Origin: Algorimicrobium sediminis
GTDB lineage: Bacteria; Bacteroidota; Bacteroidia; Flavobacteriales; Flavobacteriaceae
DNA length: 64,000 nt
NCBI RefSeq assembly: GCF_042684585.1
Contig: NZ_JBHULS010000002.1
Coordinates: 496,001-560,000 of the forward strand
Reading direction: 5' to 3'
Shown: one piece after another, positions 53,867 through 62,463 of the stretch
How positions within the stretch are numbered: the stretch's first letter is position 1
Layout of the letters: each line of letters starts with the position of its first letter
Translations under genes and position numbers: made by a program
The notes under the pieces: model-generated
What the model was told of the DNA's origin: nothing
What the model saw: the letters and a program-made list of their open reading frames with translations, nothing else
Database searches by the model: none

Positions 53867-54911
53867 AAAAAAGATATTAATAACGGGAGGAGCTGGTTTT
53901 ATTGGCTCGCATGTAGTTAGATTGTTTGTAAATTCCTATCCAGAATACCACATTTATAATCTGGACAGCTTAACCTATGCGGGTAACCTAGAGAATTTGC
54001 AGGATGTAGAAACAAAAGCTAATTATAGCTTTTTAAAAGTCGACATAACAAACGAAACTGAAATTAATAAGCTATTTGCAGCGCACCGTTTTGATGCTGT
54101 CATTCATTTAGCAGCAGAATCGCACGTAGATCGCTCTATAACAGATCCGTTAGCCTTTGTAAAAACCAATGTTATAGGCACCATGATTTTACTGAATGCC
54201 TTTAAAAATACTTGGAAAAACAACTTTAAAGGAAAGCTATTTTATCATATTAGCACCGATGAGGTGTATGGCACTTTAGGAGAAACTGGTTTATTTACAG
54301 AAACAACAGCCTACGATCCAAATTCACCGTATTCAGCATCCAAAGCAAGTTCCGATCATTTTGTTAGAGCCTACGGCGAAACCTATGGTTTACCCTATGT
54401 TATTTCCAATTGCTCTAATAACTATGGTCCAAATCAATTTCCAGAAAAACTGATTCCTCTGTTTATAAATAACATAATAAACAATAAGCCGCTACCAGTT
54501 TATGGCGATGGTAATTATACCCGAGACTGGTTATTTGTAATAGACCATGCCAGAGCCATAGATACCGTTTTTCATACAGGAACGCAAGGTGAAACCTACA
54601 ATATAGGTGGTTTTAATGAATGGAAAAACATAGATTTGGTTAGGCTATTATGCAAACAAATGGATGCTGCTTTGAGCCAAAAACCAGGTACATCGGAAAC
54701 GTTAATAACCTACGTTAAAGACAGACCCGGACACGATTTACGGTATGCCATAGATGCTTCCAAAATAAAAAATGAATTAGGTTGGCAACCATCGGTAACT
54801 TTCGAACAGGGTTTAGCAAAAACAATTACCTGGTATTTAAATAACACCAAATGGTTGGAAAGTGTTACCAGCGGCGCCTATCAAACCTATTACAACAAAC
54901 AATATAATTAA
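53856..54911 (+). CDS. rfbB: dTDP-glucose 4,6-dehydratase
   Basis: A 351-residue NAD-dependent SDR enzyme that makes dTDP-4-keto-6-deoxyglucose. The dinucleotide motif is T-G-G-A-G-F-I-G-S-H at 10-19; the active site is S-T-D-E-V-Y-G (Thr-Asp-Glu) and Y-S-A-S-K. A-E-S-H-V-D-R-S and N-Y-G-P-N-Q-F-P are also conserved. Two adjacent ATG codons open the gene; either may be used. Second step of dTDP-L-rhamnose and also a source for dTDP-Fuc4NAc, which fits the aminotransferase downstream. Confidence 0.95.
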   Translation: MMPKKKILITGGAGFIGSHVVRLFVNSYPEYHIYNLDSLTYAGNLENLQDVETKANYSFLKVDITNETEINKLFAAHRFDAVIHLAAESHVDRSITDPLAFVKTNVIGTMILLNAFKNTWKNNFKGKLFYHISTDEVYGTLGETGLFTETTAYDPNSPYSASKASSDHFVRAYGETYGLPYVISNCSNNYGPNQFPEKLIPLFINNIINNKPLPVYGDGNYTRDWLFVIDHARAIDTVFHTGTQGETYNIGGFNEWKNIDLVRLLCKQMDAALSQKPGTSETLITYVKDRPGHDLRYAIDASKIKNELGWQPSVTFEQGLAKTITWYLNNTKWLESVTSGAYQTYYNKQYN

Positions 54912-54958
54912 ATAACGGCGTTTTTAACAAAACGCTTCTTTATAAATCCTTAATTTAT

Positions 54959-55825
54959 ATGAAAGGTATTATACTTGCGGGTGGGTCCGGAACCAGGCTA
55001 CACCCCTTAACCTTATCGGTAAGTAAGCAGCTCATGCCTATTTACGATAAACCAATGATATATTATCCGCTTTCCACGCTTATGTACGCTGGAATTAATG
55101 AAATACTCATAATATCTACACCCAAGGATTTACCCTTATTTAAAGACCTTTTAGGTACTGGCGAAAAATACGGATGCCGCTTCGAGTACGCAGCGCAAGA
55201 GGCACCAAACGGTTTAGCAGAAGCCTTTATTATTGGCGAATCGTTTATTGGAAACGATAAAGTGGCTTTAATTTTGGGCGACAATATCTTTTACGGCACT
55301 GGACTAGCAAAATTATTACAAAGTAACAACAATCCCGATGGCGGTATAATTTACGCATATCGTGTGCACGATCCAGAGCGTTACGGCGTTGTTGCGTTTA
55401 ACAACGAAGGTCAAGTAATTTCCATAGAGGAAAAGCCCGAAAACCCAAAATCTAATTACGCGGTACCGGGTATCTATTTTTATGACAATACGGTTGTAGA
55501 TATTGCCAAAAATATAAAACCAAGCCACCGAGGGGAGTTGGAAATAACAGACGTTAATAAGGTTTATTTACAGCAAGGAAATTTAAGCGTAAGTATTTTA
55601 GATAGGGGTACAGCTTGGTTGGACACCGGAACCTTTCAATCCTTAATGCAAGCCTCACAATTTGTGGAAGTTTTGGAGGAGCGTCAGGGGTTAAAAATAG
55701 GCTCCATAGAAGCCGCAGCTTTTGAAATGGGTTATATTACCGAAGACATGTTTAAACAACTAGCAGAGCCCTTATTAAAAAGTGGTTATGGTAAAAACCT
55801 TTTAGGGTTATTAAGTAAAAAATAA
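54959..55825 (+). CDS. rfbA: Glucose-1-phosphate thymidylyltransferase
   Basis: A 288-residue nucleotidyltransferase that makes dTDP-glucose from dTTP and glucose-1-phosphate. The signature L-A-G-G-S-G-T-R-L-H-P-L-T is at 6-18, followed by K-Q-L-M-P-I-Y-D-K-P-M-I-Y-Y-P; I-L-G-D-N-I-F-Y and E-I-T-D-V-N are present. 47 bases after rfbB; its stop is directly followed by the rfbC start. Confidence 0.96.
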   Translation: MKGIILAGGSGTRLHPLTLSVSKQLMPIYDKPMIYYPLSTLMYAGINEILIISTPKDLPLFKDLLGTGEKYGCRFEYAAQEAPNGLAEAFIIGESFIGNDKVALILGDNIFYGTGLAKLLQSNNNPDGGIIYAYRVHDPERYGVVAFNNEGQVISIEEKPENPKSNYAVPGIYFYDNTVVDIAKNIKPSHRGELEITDVNKVYLQQGNLSVSILDRGTAWLDTGTFQSLMQASQFVEVLEERQGLKIGSIEAAAFEMGYITEDMFKQLAEPLLKSGYGKNLLGLLSKK

Positions 55826-56371
55826 ATGACAGTAACAGAAACGCATTTAAAAGGATGTTTTATTCTAGAACCAAAAATTTTTGGCGACAGTCGTGGTTAT
55901 TTTTTTGAATCGTTTAACCAAACACACTTTAATAAGCTAACCCAAACAGATACTATTTTTGTTCAAGATAATGAATCCTTTTCAACCAAAGGGGTGTTAA
56001 GAGGCTTGCACTATCAATTAGGGGAATATGCTCAAGCCAAGCTTGTACGGGTTGTTGCCGGACGGGTTATAGATGTGGCTGTGGATATTCGCCTTAAGTC
56101 ACCCACATTTGGGGAGCACATAGCGGTAGAGTTATCGGCCGACAATAAAAAGCAGGTATTTATTCCTAGAGGTTTTGCGCACGGGTTTGTAGTGCTGAGT
56201 GATACCGCAGTTTTTTCTTATAAATGCGATAATTACTATAATAAAACAGCTGAAGCTGGTATTATTTACAACGACCCTGATTTAAAAATTAATTGGCAAC
56301 TACCAGATTCAGATATCCTTGTTTCTGACAAAGATAAGTTGTTACCTCAATTTTCTAATGCGCGGTTATGA
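55826..56371 (+). CDS. rfbC: dTDP-4-dehydrorhamnose 3,5-epimerase
   Basis: A 181-residue cupin-fold epimerase, third enzyme of dTDP-L-rhamnose synthesis. Active-site signature V-L-R-G-L-H-Y-Q at about 57-64, with D-S-R-G-Y-F-F-E-S-F near the N-terminus and F-I-P-R-G-F-A-H-G-F-V-V-L. It overlaps rfbD by 4 bases. Confidence 0.95.
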   Translation: MTVTETHLKGCFILEPKIFGDSRGYFFESFNQTHFNKLTQTDTIFVQDNESFSTKGVLRGLHYQLGEYAQAKLVRVVAGRVIDVAVDIRLKSPTFGEHIAVELSADNKKQVFIPRGFAHGFVVLSDTAVFSYKCDNYYNKTAEAGIIYNDPDLKINWQLPDSDILVSDKDKLLPQFSNARL

Positions 56372-57219
56372 TTCATATTTTAGTAACAGGCGGAAACGGC
56401 CAGTTGGCAAGCTGTATTAAAGATTTAGCCTCTAATTATAAAAACGTTCATATAACCTATACAGATGCGCATACTTTAGATATTTCAGATAACAAGGCGG
56501 TTACTCAATTTTTCTCAAAACACACCGTTAATTACTGTGTAAACTGCGCGGCTTATACAGCTGTAGATAGTGCTGAAAATGAAATGATTACCGCTAAAAA
56601 TGTAAATCAGTTGGGGGCTAAAAATCTCGCCATAGCTTGTCAAGCTAATCAGGCTACACTTATCCACATATCAACAGATTTTGTTTTTGATGGCGCACAA
56701 TCTACCTTGTATTCCGAGGCCCATAAACCCAACCCGCAAAGCGTGTATGGTAAAACAAAATACCAAGGCGAAATTGAAATACAACAGCACTTAAAAAGGT
56801 ATTTTATTTTGCGCACTTCTTGGCTATACTCGGAGCACGGCCATAATTTTATGCGCACAATGCTGCGCTTAGCCAAGGAGAGAGATACATTAAGTATTGT
56901 GTCCGATCAAATAGGAACCCCTACCTATGCCAAAGATTTGGCTGAAGTTATTTTAACGTTAATTACAACAAACCAAACGGCATACGGATTATATCATTAC
57001 AGTAATGAAGGTGTGGCAAGCTGGTACGATTTTGCCCAAGCTATTTTTCAGGAAACGCAAACCACCATTAAGGTAATTCCTATAAAAACTGTAGCATATC
57101 CAACGCCGGCAAAGAGACCCGCTTTTAGCGTGTTAGATAAAACCAAAATCAAGGACACGTTTCAAATAAGCATTCCTTATTGGCGCACTAGCTTACAAAA
57201 AGCCCTAAAAGCATTATGA
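56368..57219 (+). CDS. rfbD: dTDP-4-dehydrorhamnose reductase
   Basis: A 283-residue SDR that completes dTDP-L-rhamnose. N-terminal nucleotide motif V-T-G-G-N-G-Q-L-A at 6-14; N-C-A-A-Y-T-A-V-D-S-A-E; I-S-T-D-F-V-F-D-G; and the catalytic Y-G-K-T-K-Y-Q-G-E. It overlaps both rfbC (4 bases) and cysQ (4 bases), so the rhamnose and sulfate-activation genes appear to be one transcript. Confidence 0.95.
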   Translation: MIHILVTGGNGQLASCIKDLASNYKNVHITYTDAHTLDISDNKAVTQFFSKHTVNYCVNCAAYTAVDSAENEMITAKNVNQLGAKNLAIACQANQATLIHISTDFVFDGAQSTLYSEAHKPNPQSVYGKTKYQGEIEIQQHLKRYFILRTSWLYSEHGHNFMRTMLRLAKERDTLSIVSDQIGTPTYAKDLAEVILTLITTNQTAYGLYHYSNEGVASWYDFAQAIFQETQTTIKVIPIKTVAYPTPAKRPAFSVLDKTKIKDTFQISIPYWRTSLQKALKAL

Positions 57220-58010
57220 ATAAACACCTACATACAGCTATACAAGCCGCGCTAAAAGCCGGAGAAGCTATTATGGATGTCTATAATACCTCATTTTCTG
57301 TAACCTTAAAGGAAGACCAATCGCCTGTAACGGCAGCAGACAAAGAAGCCAATACTATTATAAACGCTTTTTTAAAACCAACGAATATGCCCATTATTTC
57401 TGAAGAAAATAAACAAACGGATTACACCACTCGAAAATCTTGGGAAACATGCTGGATTGTAGACCCGGTAGATGGGACAAAAGAGTTTGTAAACCGAAAC
57501 GGCGAGTTTACGGTAAATATTGCTTTGGTAGCACATGGAATACCGCAATTAGGTGTCATTTACGTACCAGCAACTAAAACCCTGTATTACGCAAATGTTC
57601 TTAACAAACAGGCCTTTAAAGCTCATTTAAATACCCATCGCACACCTCTAGAAACGGTGTTGAAACAAGCCAAACCCGTGAAGCCTAAAACCAACAAAAC
57701 GGAAACGATTTTGGTAGTTGGAAGCCGTTCGCACATGAATGAAGCCACATTAAACTTTGTAGAGCAGATAAAAACCTCCGGGAAAAAAGTAGAAATCGTA
57801 TCTAAAGGAAGTTCTCTAAAATTCTGTTTGGTAGCAGAAGGCTTAGCAGATGTTTATCCCCGTTTTGCACCTACCATGGAGTGGGACACAGCTGCTGGAC
57901 AGGCCATTTGTAATGCCGTTGGTGTAAAAGTTATAGCTATGAATACGCGCAAACCATTACAGTATAATAAAGAAAACCTTCTAAATAGCAATTTTTTAGT
58001 GCAAGCCTGA
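57216..58010 (+). CDS. cysQ: 3'(2'),5'-bisphosphate nucleotidase CysQ
   Basis: A 264-residue Mg2+-dependent phosphatase that removes the 3' phosphate from PAP (and can act on PAPS). Metal-site motifs: P-I-I-S-E-E-N (Glu64), W-I-V-D-P-V-D-G-T-K-E-F (Asp83, Asp86), and W-D-T-A-A-G-Q-A-I near the C-terminus. PAP is the by-product of sulfotransferases and PAPS reductase, so its presence here supports PAPS use. Its stop shares a base with the next start (TGATG). Confidence 0.93.
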   Translation: MNKHLHTAIQAALKAGEAIMDVYNTSFSVTLKEDQSPVTAADKEANTIINAFLKPTNMPIISEENKQTDYTTRKSWETCWIVDPVDGTKEFVNRNGEFTVNIALVAHGIPQLGVIYVPATKTLYYANVLNKQAFKAHLNTHRTPLETVLKQAKPVKPKTNKTETILVVGSRSHMNEATLNFVEQIKTSGKKVEIVSKGSSLKFCLVAEGLADVYPRFAPTMEWDTAAGQAICNAVGVKVIAMNTRKPLQYNKENLLNSNFLVQA

Positions 58011-58438
58011 TGAACGATATATCCTATAGGAGACATTTGGCAAAAACCATTACTTGGCGCCTTGTAGGAACAGCAGACACCATTTTGCTATCATGGATTA
58101 TTACGGGAAACCCTTTTGTAGGCATTCAATTAGGAATTGCCGAGGTAACTACCAAAAGTATTTTATATTATATTCACGAACGTATTTGGTATAAAATTAA
58201 TTTAACCTCAAAAGGGGTTAAGTTATCCAGTAAAAAGCGTCATGTTCTAAAAACTATTACCTGGCGTGTAATTGGTACTTTGGACACAGTATTATTGGCT
58301 TGGTTTATATCTGGCAGTACAGTGGCCGCACTACAAATAGGTACGGCCGAAGTAGTTACCAAAATGTTGTTATATTACATGCACGAACGTGTTTGGTATA
58401 AAATTAATTTCGGACTAGCCAACCGAAAAAACAGGTAG
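58010..58438 (+). CDS. Tandem DUF2061 membrane protein
   Basis: A 142-residue protein made of two similar DUF2061 halves (about 8-63 and 78-133). Each reads K-T-I-T-W-R-x-x-G-T-x-D-T-x-L-L-x-W, then a hydrophobic stretch, then Y-Y-x-H-E-R-x-W-Y-K-I-N. Four hydrophobic helices are likely. The function is unknown; its position inside a sulfate-activation unit suggests a link to sulfate or sulfonucleotide handling. Sits between cysQ (1-base overlap) and cysC (2-base gap). Confidence 0.88.
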   Translation: MNDISYRRHLAKTITWRLVGTADTILLSWIITGNPFVGIQLGIAEVTTKSILYYIHERIWYKINLTSKGVKLSSKKRHVLKTITWRVIGTLDTVLLAWFISGSTVAALQIGTAEVVTKMLLYYMHERVWYKINFGLANRKNR

Positions 58439-58440
58439 TA

Positions 58441-59043
58441 ATGGAAACACATATAACACCATATAATTACAGTATTTCAAAAGCGCAACGCGAAAAGTTG
58501 TTAGGGCACAAGCCTTTACTAATATGGTTTACAGGACTATCAGGCTCTGGTAAATCTACAATAGCCAATGCCCTAGAAAATTTGCTACATGCCAAGGGGA
58601 TAAAAACCTATACTTTGGACGGCGATGTAATACGTAGCGGATTAAACAGCGATTTACAATTTACCCCAGAACACCGAGCCGAAAACATAAGACGCATTGC
58701 CGAGGTTGCCAATTTAATGCTGGATGCCGGTTTGGTTGTTTTGGCTGCATTTGTTTCACCTTATAAAAAGGATCGCGCAGGCGTGCGGAAAATTGTAAAT
58801 GAAGCAAATTTTGTTGAAATATATATCAATACACCCTTGGAAGTTTGCGAACAACGCGACGTAAAAGGTTTGTATAAAAAAGCCCGTGCTGGAATTATAA
58901 AAAACATGACCGGAATTTCTGCGCCATATGAAGCACCAGAAAATCCAGATTTAGAAATACACACAGCAAACGAATTAGTGGAAGCTGCCGCCAAACGCAT
59001 TTTACATAGTATTATGCCAAAATTATTACACAAACATGAGTAG
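58441..59043 (+). CDS. cysC: Adenylylsulfate (APS) kinase
   Basis: A 200-residue kinase that phosphorylates APS to PAPS. P-loop G-L-S-G-S-G-K-S-T at 32-40, then L-D-G-D-V-I-R-S-G-L-N and F-V-S-P-Y-K-K-D-R, and G-L-Y-K-K-A-R-A-G. Full length for CysC. It overlaps cysD by 8 bases. Because CysC makes the sulfate donor of sulfotransferases as well as the substrate of PAPS reductase, its place in a glycan locus suggests sulfation. Confidence 0.95.
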   Translation: METHITPYNYSISKAQREKLLGHKPLLIWFTGLSGSGKSTIANALENLLHAKGIKTYTLDGDVIRSGLNSDLQFTPEHRAENIRRIAEVANLMLDAGLVVLAAFVSPYKKDRAGVRKIVNEANFVEIYINTPLEVCEQRDVKGLYKKARAGIIKNMTGISAPYEAPENPDLEIHTANELVEAAAKRILHSIMPKLLHKHE

Positions 59044-59941
59044 GTATTACTTAAATTATTTAGACGAGTTAGAAAGCGAAGCCATGTATATTCTTCGTGA
59101 GGTGTGGGCGCAATTTGAAAACCCTGTTATTTTATTTTCGGGAGGTAAAGATTCTATTTTAGTAACCCATTTGGCTAAAAAAGCTTTTTATCCGGCCAAA
59201 ATACCTTTCCCATTATTACATGTAGATACAGGTCATAATTTTCCTGAAACCATTCAGTTTAGAAATGATTTGGTAAAAGAACTTGGCGTTCAGCTTATTG
59301 TTGGGTCTGTGCAACAATCTATTAACAACGGGCGCGTAACCGAAGAAAAAGGCAAAAATGCTACCCGAAACGCATTACAAACTACCACCTTATTAGATGC
59401 AATAGAAGCGCACAATATAGATTGCGCCATTGGTGGCGGCCGTAGGGACGAAGAAAAGGCCAGAGCCAAAGAACGTATTTTTTCGCATCGAGACGATTTT
59501 GGCCAATGGGACCCAAAAAATCAACGACCAGAGCTATGGAATATATACAACGGCTCCCACTTTCAAGGCGAACATTTTAGGGTGTTTCCTATAAGCAATT
59601 GGACCGAAATGGATGTTTGGAATTATATTAAACGCGAAAAAATTGCCATTCCTTCGTTATATTTTGCGCATGAACGGCAGGTAGTAAGGCGCCAAAATTC
59701 GTGGATTCCAGTTTCTGAATTTCTGGTGCTAGAGGATCAAGAAGTTGTAGTAACCAAAACGGTTAGGTTTAGAACTTTAGGCGATATTACCATAACCGGA
59801 GGTATTGAATCCGAGGCCAAAACGCTGGCCGAAATAGTTAACGAAGTGGCCGCCATACGCCAAACAGAACGCGGTAACCGAAGCGATGATAAGCGATCGG
59901 AGTCTGCTATGGAGGACAGAAAACGCGAAGGTTATTTTTAA
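59036..59941 (+). CDS. cysD: Sulfate adenylyltransferase subunit 2
   Basis: A 301-residue PP-loop ATP pyrophosphatase; with CysN it makes APS from ATP and sulfate. P-P-loop F-S-G-G-K-D-S at 34-40; D-T-G-H-N-F-P-E-T; G-G-G-R-R-D-E-E-K-A-R-A-K-E-R; W-T-E-M-D-V-W-N-Y-I; and the C-terminal R-S-E-S-A-M-E-D-R-K-R-E-G-Y-F, all diagnostic of CysD. Confidence 0.96.
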   Translation: MSRYYLNYLDELESEAMYILREVWAQFENPVILFSGGKDSILVTHLAKKAFYPAKIPFPLLHVDTGHNFPETIQFRNDLVKELGVQLIVGSVQQSINNGRVTEEKGKNATRNALQTTTLLDAIEAHNIDCAIGGGRRDEEKARAKERIFSHRDDFGQWDPKNQRPELWNIYNGSHFQGEHFRVFPISNWTEMDVWNYIKREKIAIPSLYFAHERQVVRRQNSWIPVSEFLVLEDQEVVVTKTVRFRTLGDITITGGIESEAKTLAEIVNEVAAIRQTERGNRSDDKRSESAMEDRKREGYF

Positions 59942-60006
59942 ACGGATGCTTATACGCCGCTGAATAAACATTTTAAGACTCTGTAAATTTATAGAACACA
60001 CAGATT

Positions 60007-61260
60007 ATGTTGGAAACGAACCAATTACTACGATTTATAACTGCTGGAAGCGTGGACGACGGTAAAAGCACCCTAATAGGCAGGTTATTATACGATTCTA
60101 AGTCGCTTTTCGAAGACCAATTACAAGCCATTGAAACCATTAGTCAGAAAAAAGGTTTTCAAGGTATCGATTTGGCCTTATTTACCGATGGTTTGCGAGA
60201 CGAACGGACACAAGGCATTACTATTGATGTAGCCTACAGATATTTTACCACACCAAAGCGTAAATTTATTATTGCAGATACCCCCGGTCATATTCAGTAC
60301 ACGCGAAATATGATAACAGGTGCCTCCACAGCAAATGCTGCTATTATTTTAATTGATGCACGCTATGGTGTTGTGGAACAAACAAAACGACACGCTTTTA
60401 TAGCGTCATTATTACAAATTGGGCACATAATTGTTTGTGTAAATAAAATGGATTTGGTCCAATTTTCGGAAACTAAATTTCAAGAAATACAAAATCAATT
60501 CGAGGCATTTTCTGCTAAAATGGTAGTTAAGGATGTACGCTTTATTCCTATTTCCGCCTTACAAGGCGATAATGTAGTAAACCGTTCAACACAAATGCCC
60601 TGGTACCAAGGCGCCCCTTTGTTGCACATGCTAGAAACCTTGCATATAAGTAGCGATACCAATAGGGTGGATGCTCGTTTTCCGGTTCAAACAGTTATTA
60701 GGCCACAGTTAGCTAATATACCAGATTACAGGGGATATGCCGGACAAATTGCAAGTGGTTTTTTTCGTGTTGGCGATGACGTAACCATTATGCCATCCGG
60801 ATTTTCTTCAAAAATAAAATCGATTAACTGGGGTTATAAAACAATTCAGGAAGCTTTTGCACCCATGTCTGTAACCATGACGCTGGAAGATGACATGGAT
60901 GTTAGTCGTGGCGATATGATTGTAAGAAAAAACAACAAACCACAAGCAAAACAAGATTTGGAAGTTATGCTGTGTTGGCTGCATAATGATCCCGCAAAAC
61001 CGCGAACAAAATATAGCGTGCAACATTGTAATAACAGCCAAAAAGCTATGATAAAAGAAGTATTGTATAAAATAGATATTGAAACCTTACAGCGCAACAC
61101 AGATACTAAAGCAATTGCCATGAACGATATTTGCAAAGTAACCATTAGAACCACAAAACCTTTAATGGTAGACGCCTATCGCGAAAACAGAACCACGGGT
61201 AGTTTTATTTTAATAGACGATGCCACACACGAAACAGTAGCTGCTGGTATGGTGGTGTAA
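60007..61260 (+). CDS. cysN: Sulfate adenylyltransferase subunit 1 (GTPase)
   Basis: A 417-residue EF-Tu-like GTPase that drives APS formation by CysD. G motifs: G-S-V-D-D-G-K-S-T at 15-23, D-T-P-G-H, N-K-M-D. R-D-E-R-T-Q-G-I-T-I-D matches CysN rather than EF-Tu. Beta-barrel domains II and III follow. It is not fused to a CysC domain (CysC is separate here). 65 bases after cysD, the largest gap in this unit. Confidence 0.96.
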   Translation: MLETNQLLRFITAGSVDDGKSTLIGRLLYDSKSLFEDQLQAIETISQKKGFQGIDLALFTDGLRDERTQGITIDVAYRYFTTPKRKFIIADTPGHIQYTRNMITGASTANAAIILIDARYGVVEQTKRHAFIASLLQIGHIIVCVNKMDLVQFSETKFQEIQNQFEAFSAKMVVKDVRFIPISALQGDNVVNRSTQMPWYQGAPLLHMLETLHISSDTNRVDARFPVQTVIRPQLANIPDYRGYAGQIASGFFRVGDDVTIMPSGFSSKIKSINWGYKTIQEAFAPMSVTMTLEDDMDVSRGDMIVRKNNKPQAKQDLEVMLCWLHNDPAKPRTKYSVQHCNNSQKAMIKEVLYKIDIETLQRNTDTKAIAMNDICKVTIRTTKPLMVDAYRENRTTGSFILIDDATHETVAAGMVV

Positions 61261-61414
61261 ACAGTAAAATATACGCAAACAATTCAGGTTCTCATATTCC
61301 CCTAATCCTGCAGGTTGGTACAATAAAAACCTTAAAAAAAAGTTATTGTATTTTAATTAAAACGCTAATGGCATCTTACCATACTAGGTATCAAAATTAG
61401 TAGTAAGGGCATGC

Positions 61415-61443
61415 TTGTAACTGGTTTCAATTTACTAGGTTTG
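61415..61443 (+). promoter_or_regulatory. Promoter for the hypothetical lipoprotein gene
   Basis: TTG (61415-61417), an 18-base spacer, TAGGTTTG (61436-61443). The -7 box matches TAnnTTTG and the spacing is right; the ATG follows 24 bases later. The gene is therefore probably transcribed separately from cysN. Confidence 0.65.
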
Positions 61444-61467
61444 TATTACTTGTAAAATTCAATTACT

Positions 61468-62013
61468 ATGAAAAAAACAATACTTTTTTTAGGTCTGATA
61501 CTCTGTTTTTCTTGTAAAAATGAGACCACCAATACTAAAAGCCAAGAATTACAGGAACCGGAACCAATTGCTAAAGTAACAGACAACATCTTTACGTTTA
61601 GCGTGGAACTAAAAACGGAAGAGGCTGATATTTTAGAATTGTATTATGTGGACGATTTTCCAGATGCACCTTTTACGCGGGAGAAACGTATGGCAAAAAG
61701 TATTGAAGCAGGTTCAGATTTTCAAACCATCGAATTTAAATTACCTAAAAACAGTCTTCCTTATAAAATGAGGCTGGATATAGGTGACAATGGTAATAAG
61801 TTTGAAACCCCTGTTTTTATTAACAGCATAAAACTAACGTTAAACAATAATGTTATAGCCATAGATGATACCCTTATGGATAGCTTTTTTCAGCCAAACG
61901 AATACGTTACAAAAATAGAAGGTGGCTATTTAAGAAAAACCATAGAAAATAAATACGATCCGTTTATAACGGCAAGACCATTGCTAATAAAAAAGATAGA
62001 ATTAGAGCTATAA
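61468..62013 (+). CDS. Hypothetical lipoprotein
   Basis: A 181-residue lipoprotein: MKKTILFLGLILCFSC with Cys16 in a lipobox, a short Glu/Pro-rich linker, then a beta-rich domain (I-F-T-F-S-V-E-L-K-T-E-E-A-D ... Q-T-I-E-F-K-L-P-K-N). It looks like a single carbohydrate-binding-like or Ig-like sandwich, but I recognise no family. It lies in the middle of the polysaccharide region with its own promoter, so it may belong to the surface glycan system or be an insertion. Confidence 0.7.
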   Translation: MKKTILFLGLILCFSCKNETTNTKSQELQEPEPIAKVTDNIFTFSVELKTEEADILELYYVDDFPDAPFTREKRMAKSIEAGSDFQTIEFKLPKNSLPYKMRLDIGDNGNKFETPVFINSIKLTLNNNVIAIDDTLMDSFFQPNEYVTKIEGGYLRKTIENKYDPFITARPLLIKKIELEL

Positions 62014-62021
62014 GGCATAAA

Positions 62022-62207
62022 ATGATTAAACGTTTTTTTAGCAAAATAGAATTGAAAACAGTAACACAAATAATAGGTTCTAATCTGTTAAGCAATCTTA
62101 AAGATATAACACAACTCACCTATAAAACAGGTGTTTTTATTAAAAACAGAAAACTTACAACCATGTATTTAAAACAAGAAACAGCGTTAATAAAACGCCT
62201 GTTGTAA
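62022..62207 (+). CDS. Short hypothetical ORF, possibly a remnant
   Basis: A 61-codon ORF starting at ATG 62022, 8 bases after the lipoprotein stop. The product is Lys- and Leu-rich (F-F-S-K-I-E-L-K-T-V-T-Q), without signal peptide or known motif. The following 256 bases up to the aminotransferase gene contain further short, stop-interrupted frames and no start, so this stretch may be a decayed gene. I cannot show that it is expressed. Confidence 0.3.
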   Translation: MIKRFFSKIELKTVTQIIGSNLLSNLKDITQLTYKTGVFIKNRKLTTMYLKQETALIKRLL

Positions 62208-62463
62208 CAGCAGGATGGCGCCGGTTTACGCTGTCTAGCCAATAAGTATGTTATAGTGTTTCAATAGCACAATTCCGAAACGTTACAGTGCCAAATACAG
62301 TATATATTAGTAGCGCAAAAAATAAGCTAAAGCACCAACGAGGTTATTTAAGCTTACCGTAAAAGCATTGCAGTTTGCGAAAAAGAATTATTATTGCTTA
62401 ACAAAGCCGCAGTGCAAATTAAAAAAACCTGAATTTCGTTAAAAAATTTAGATTGAAATTTAC

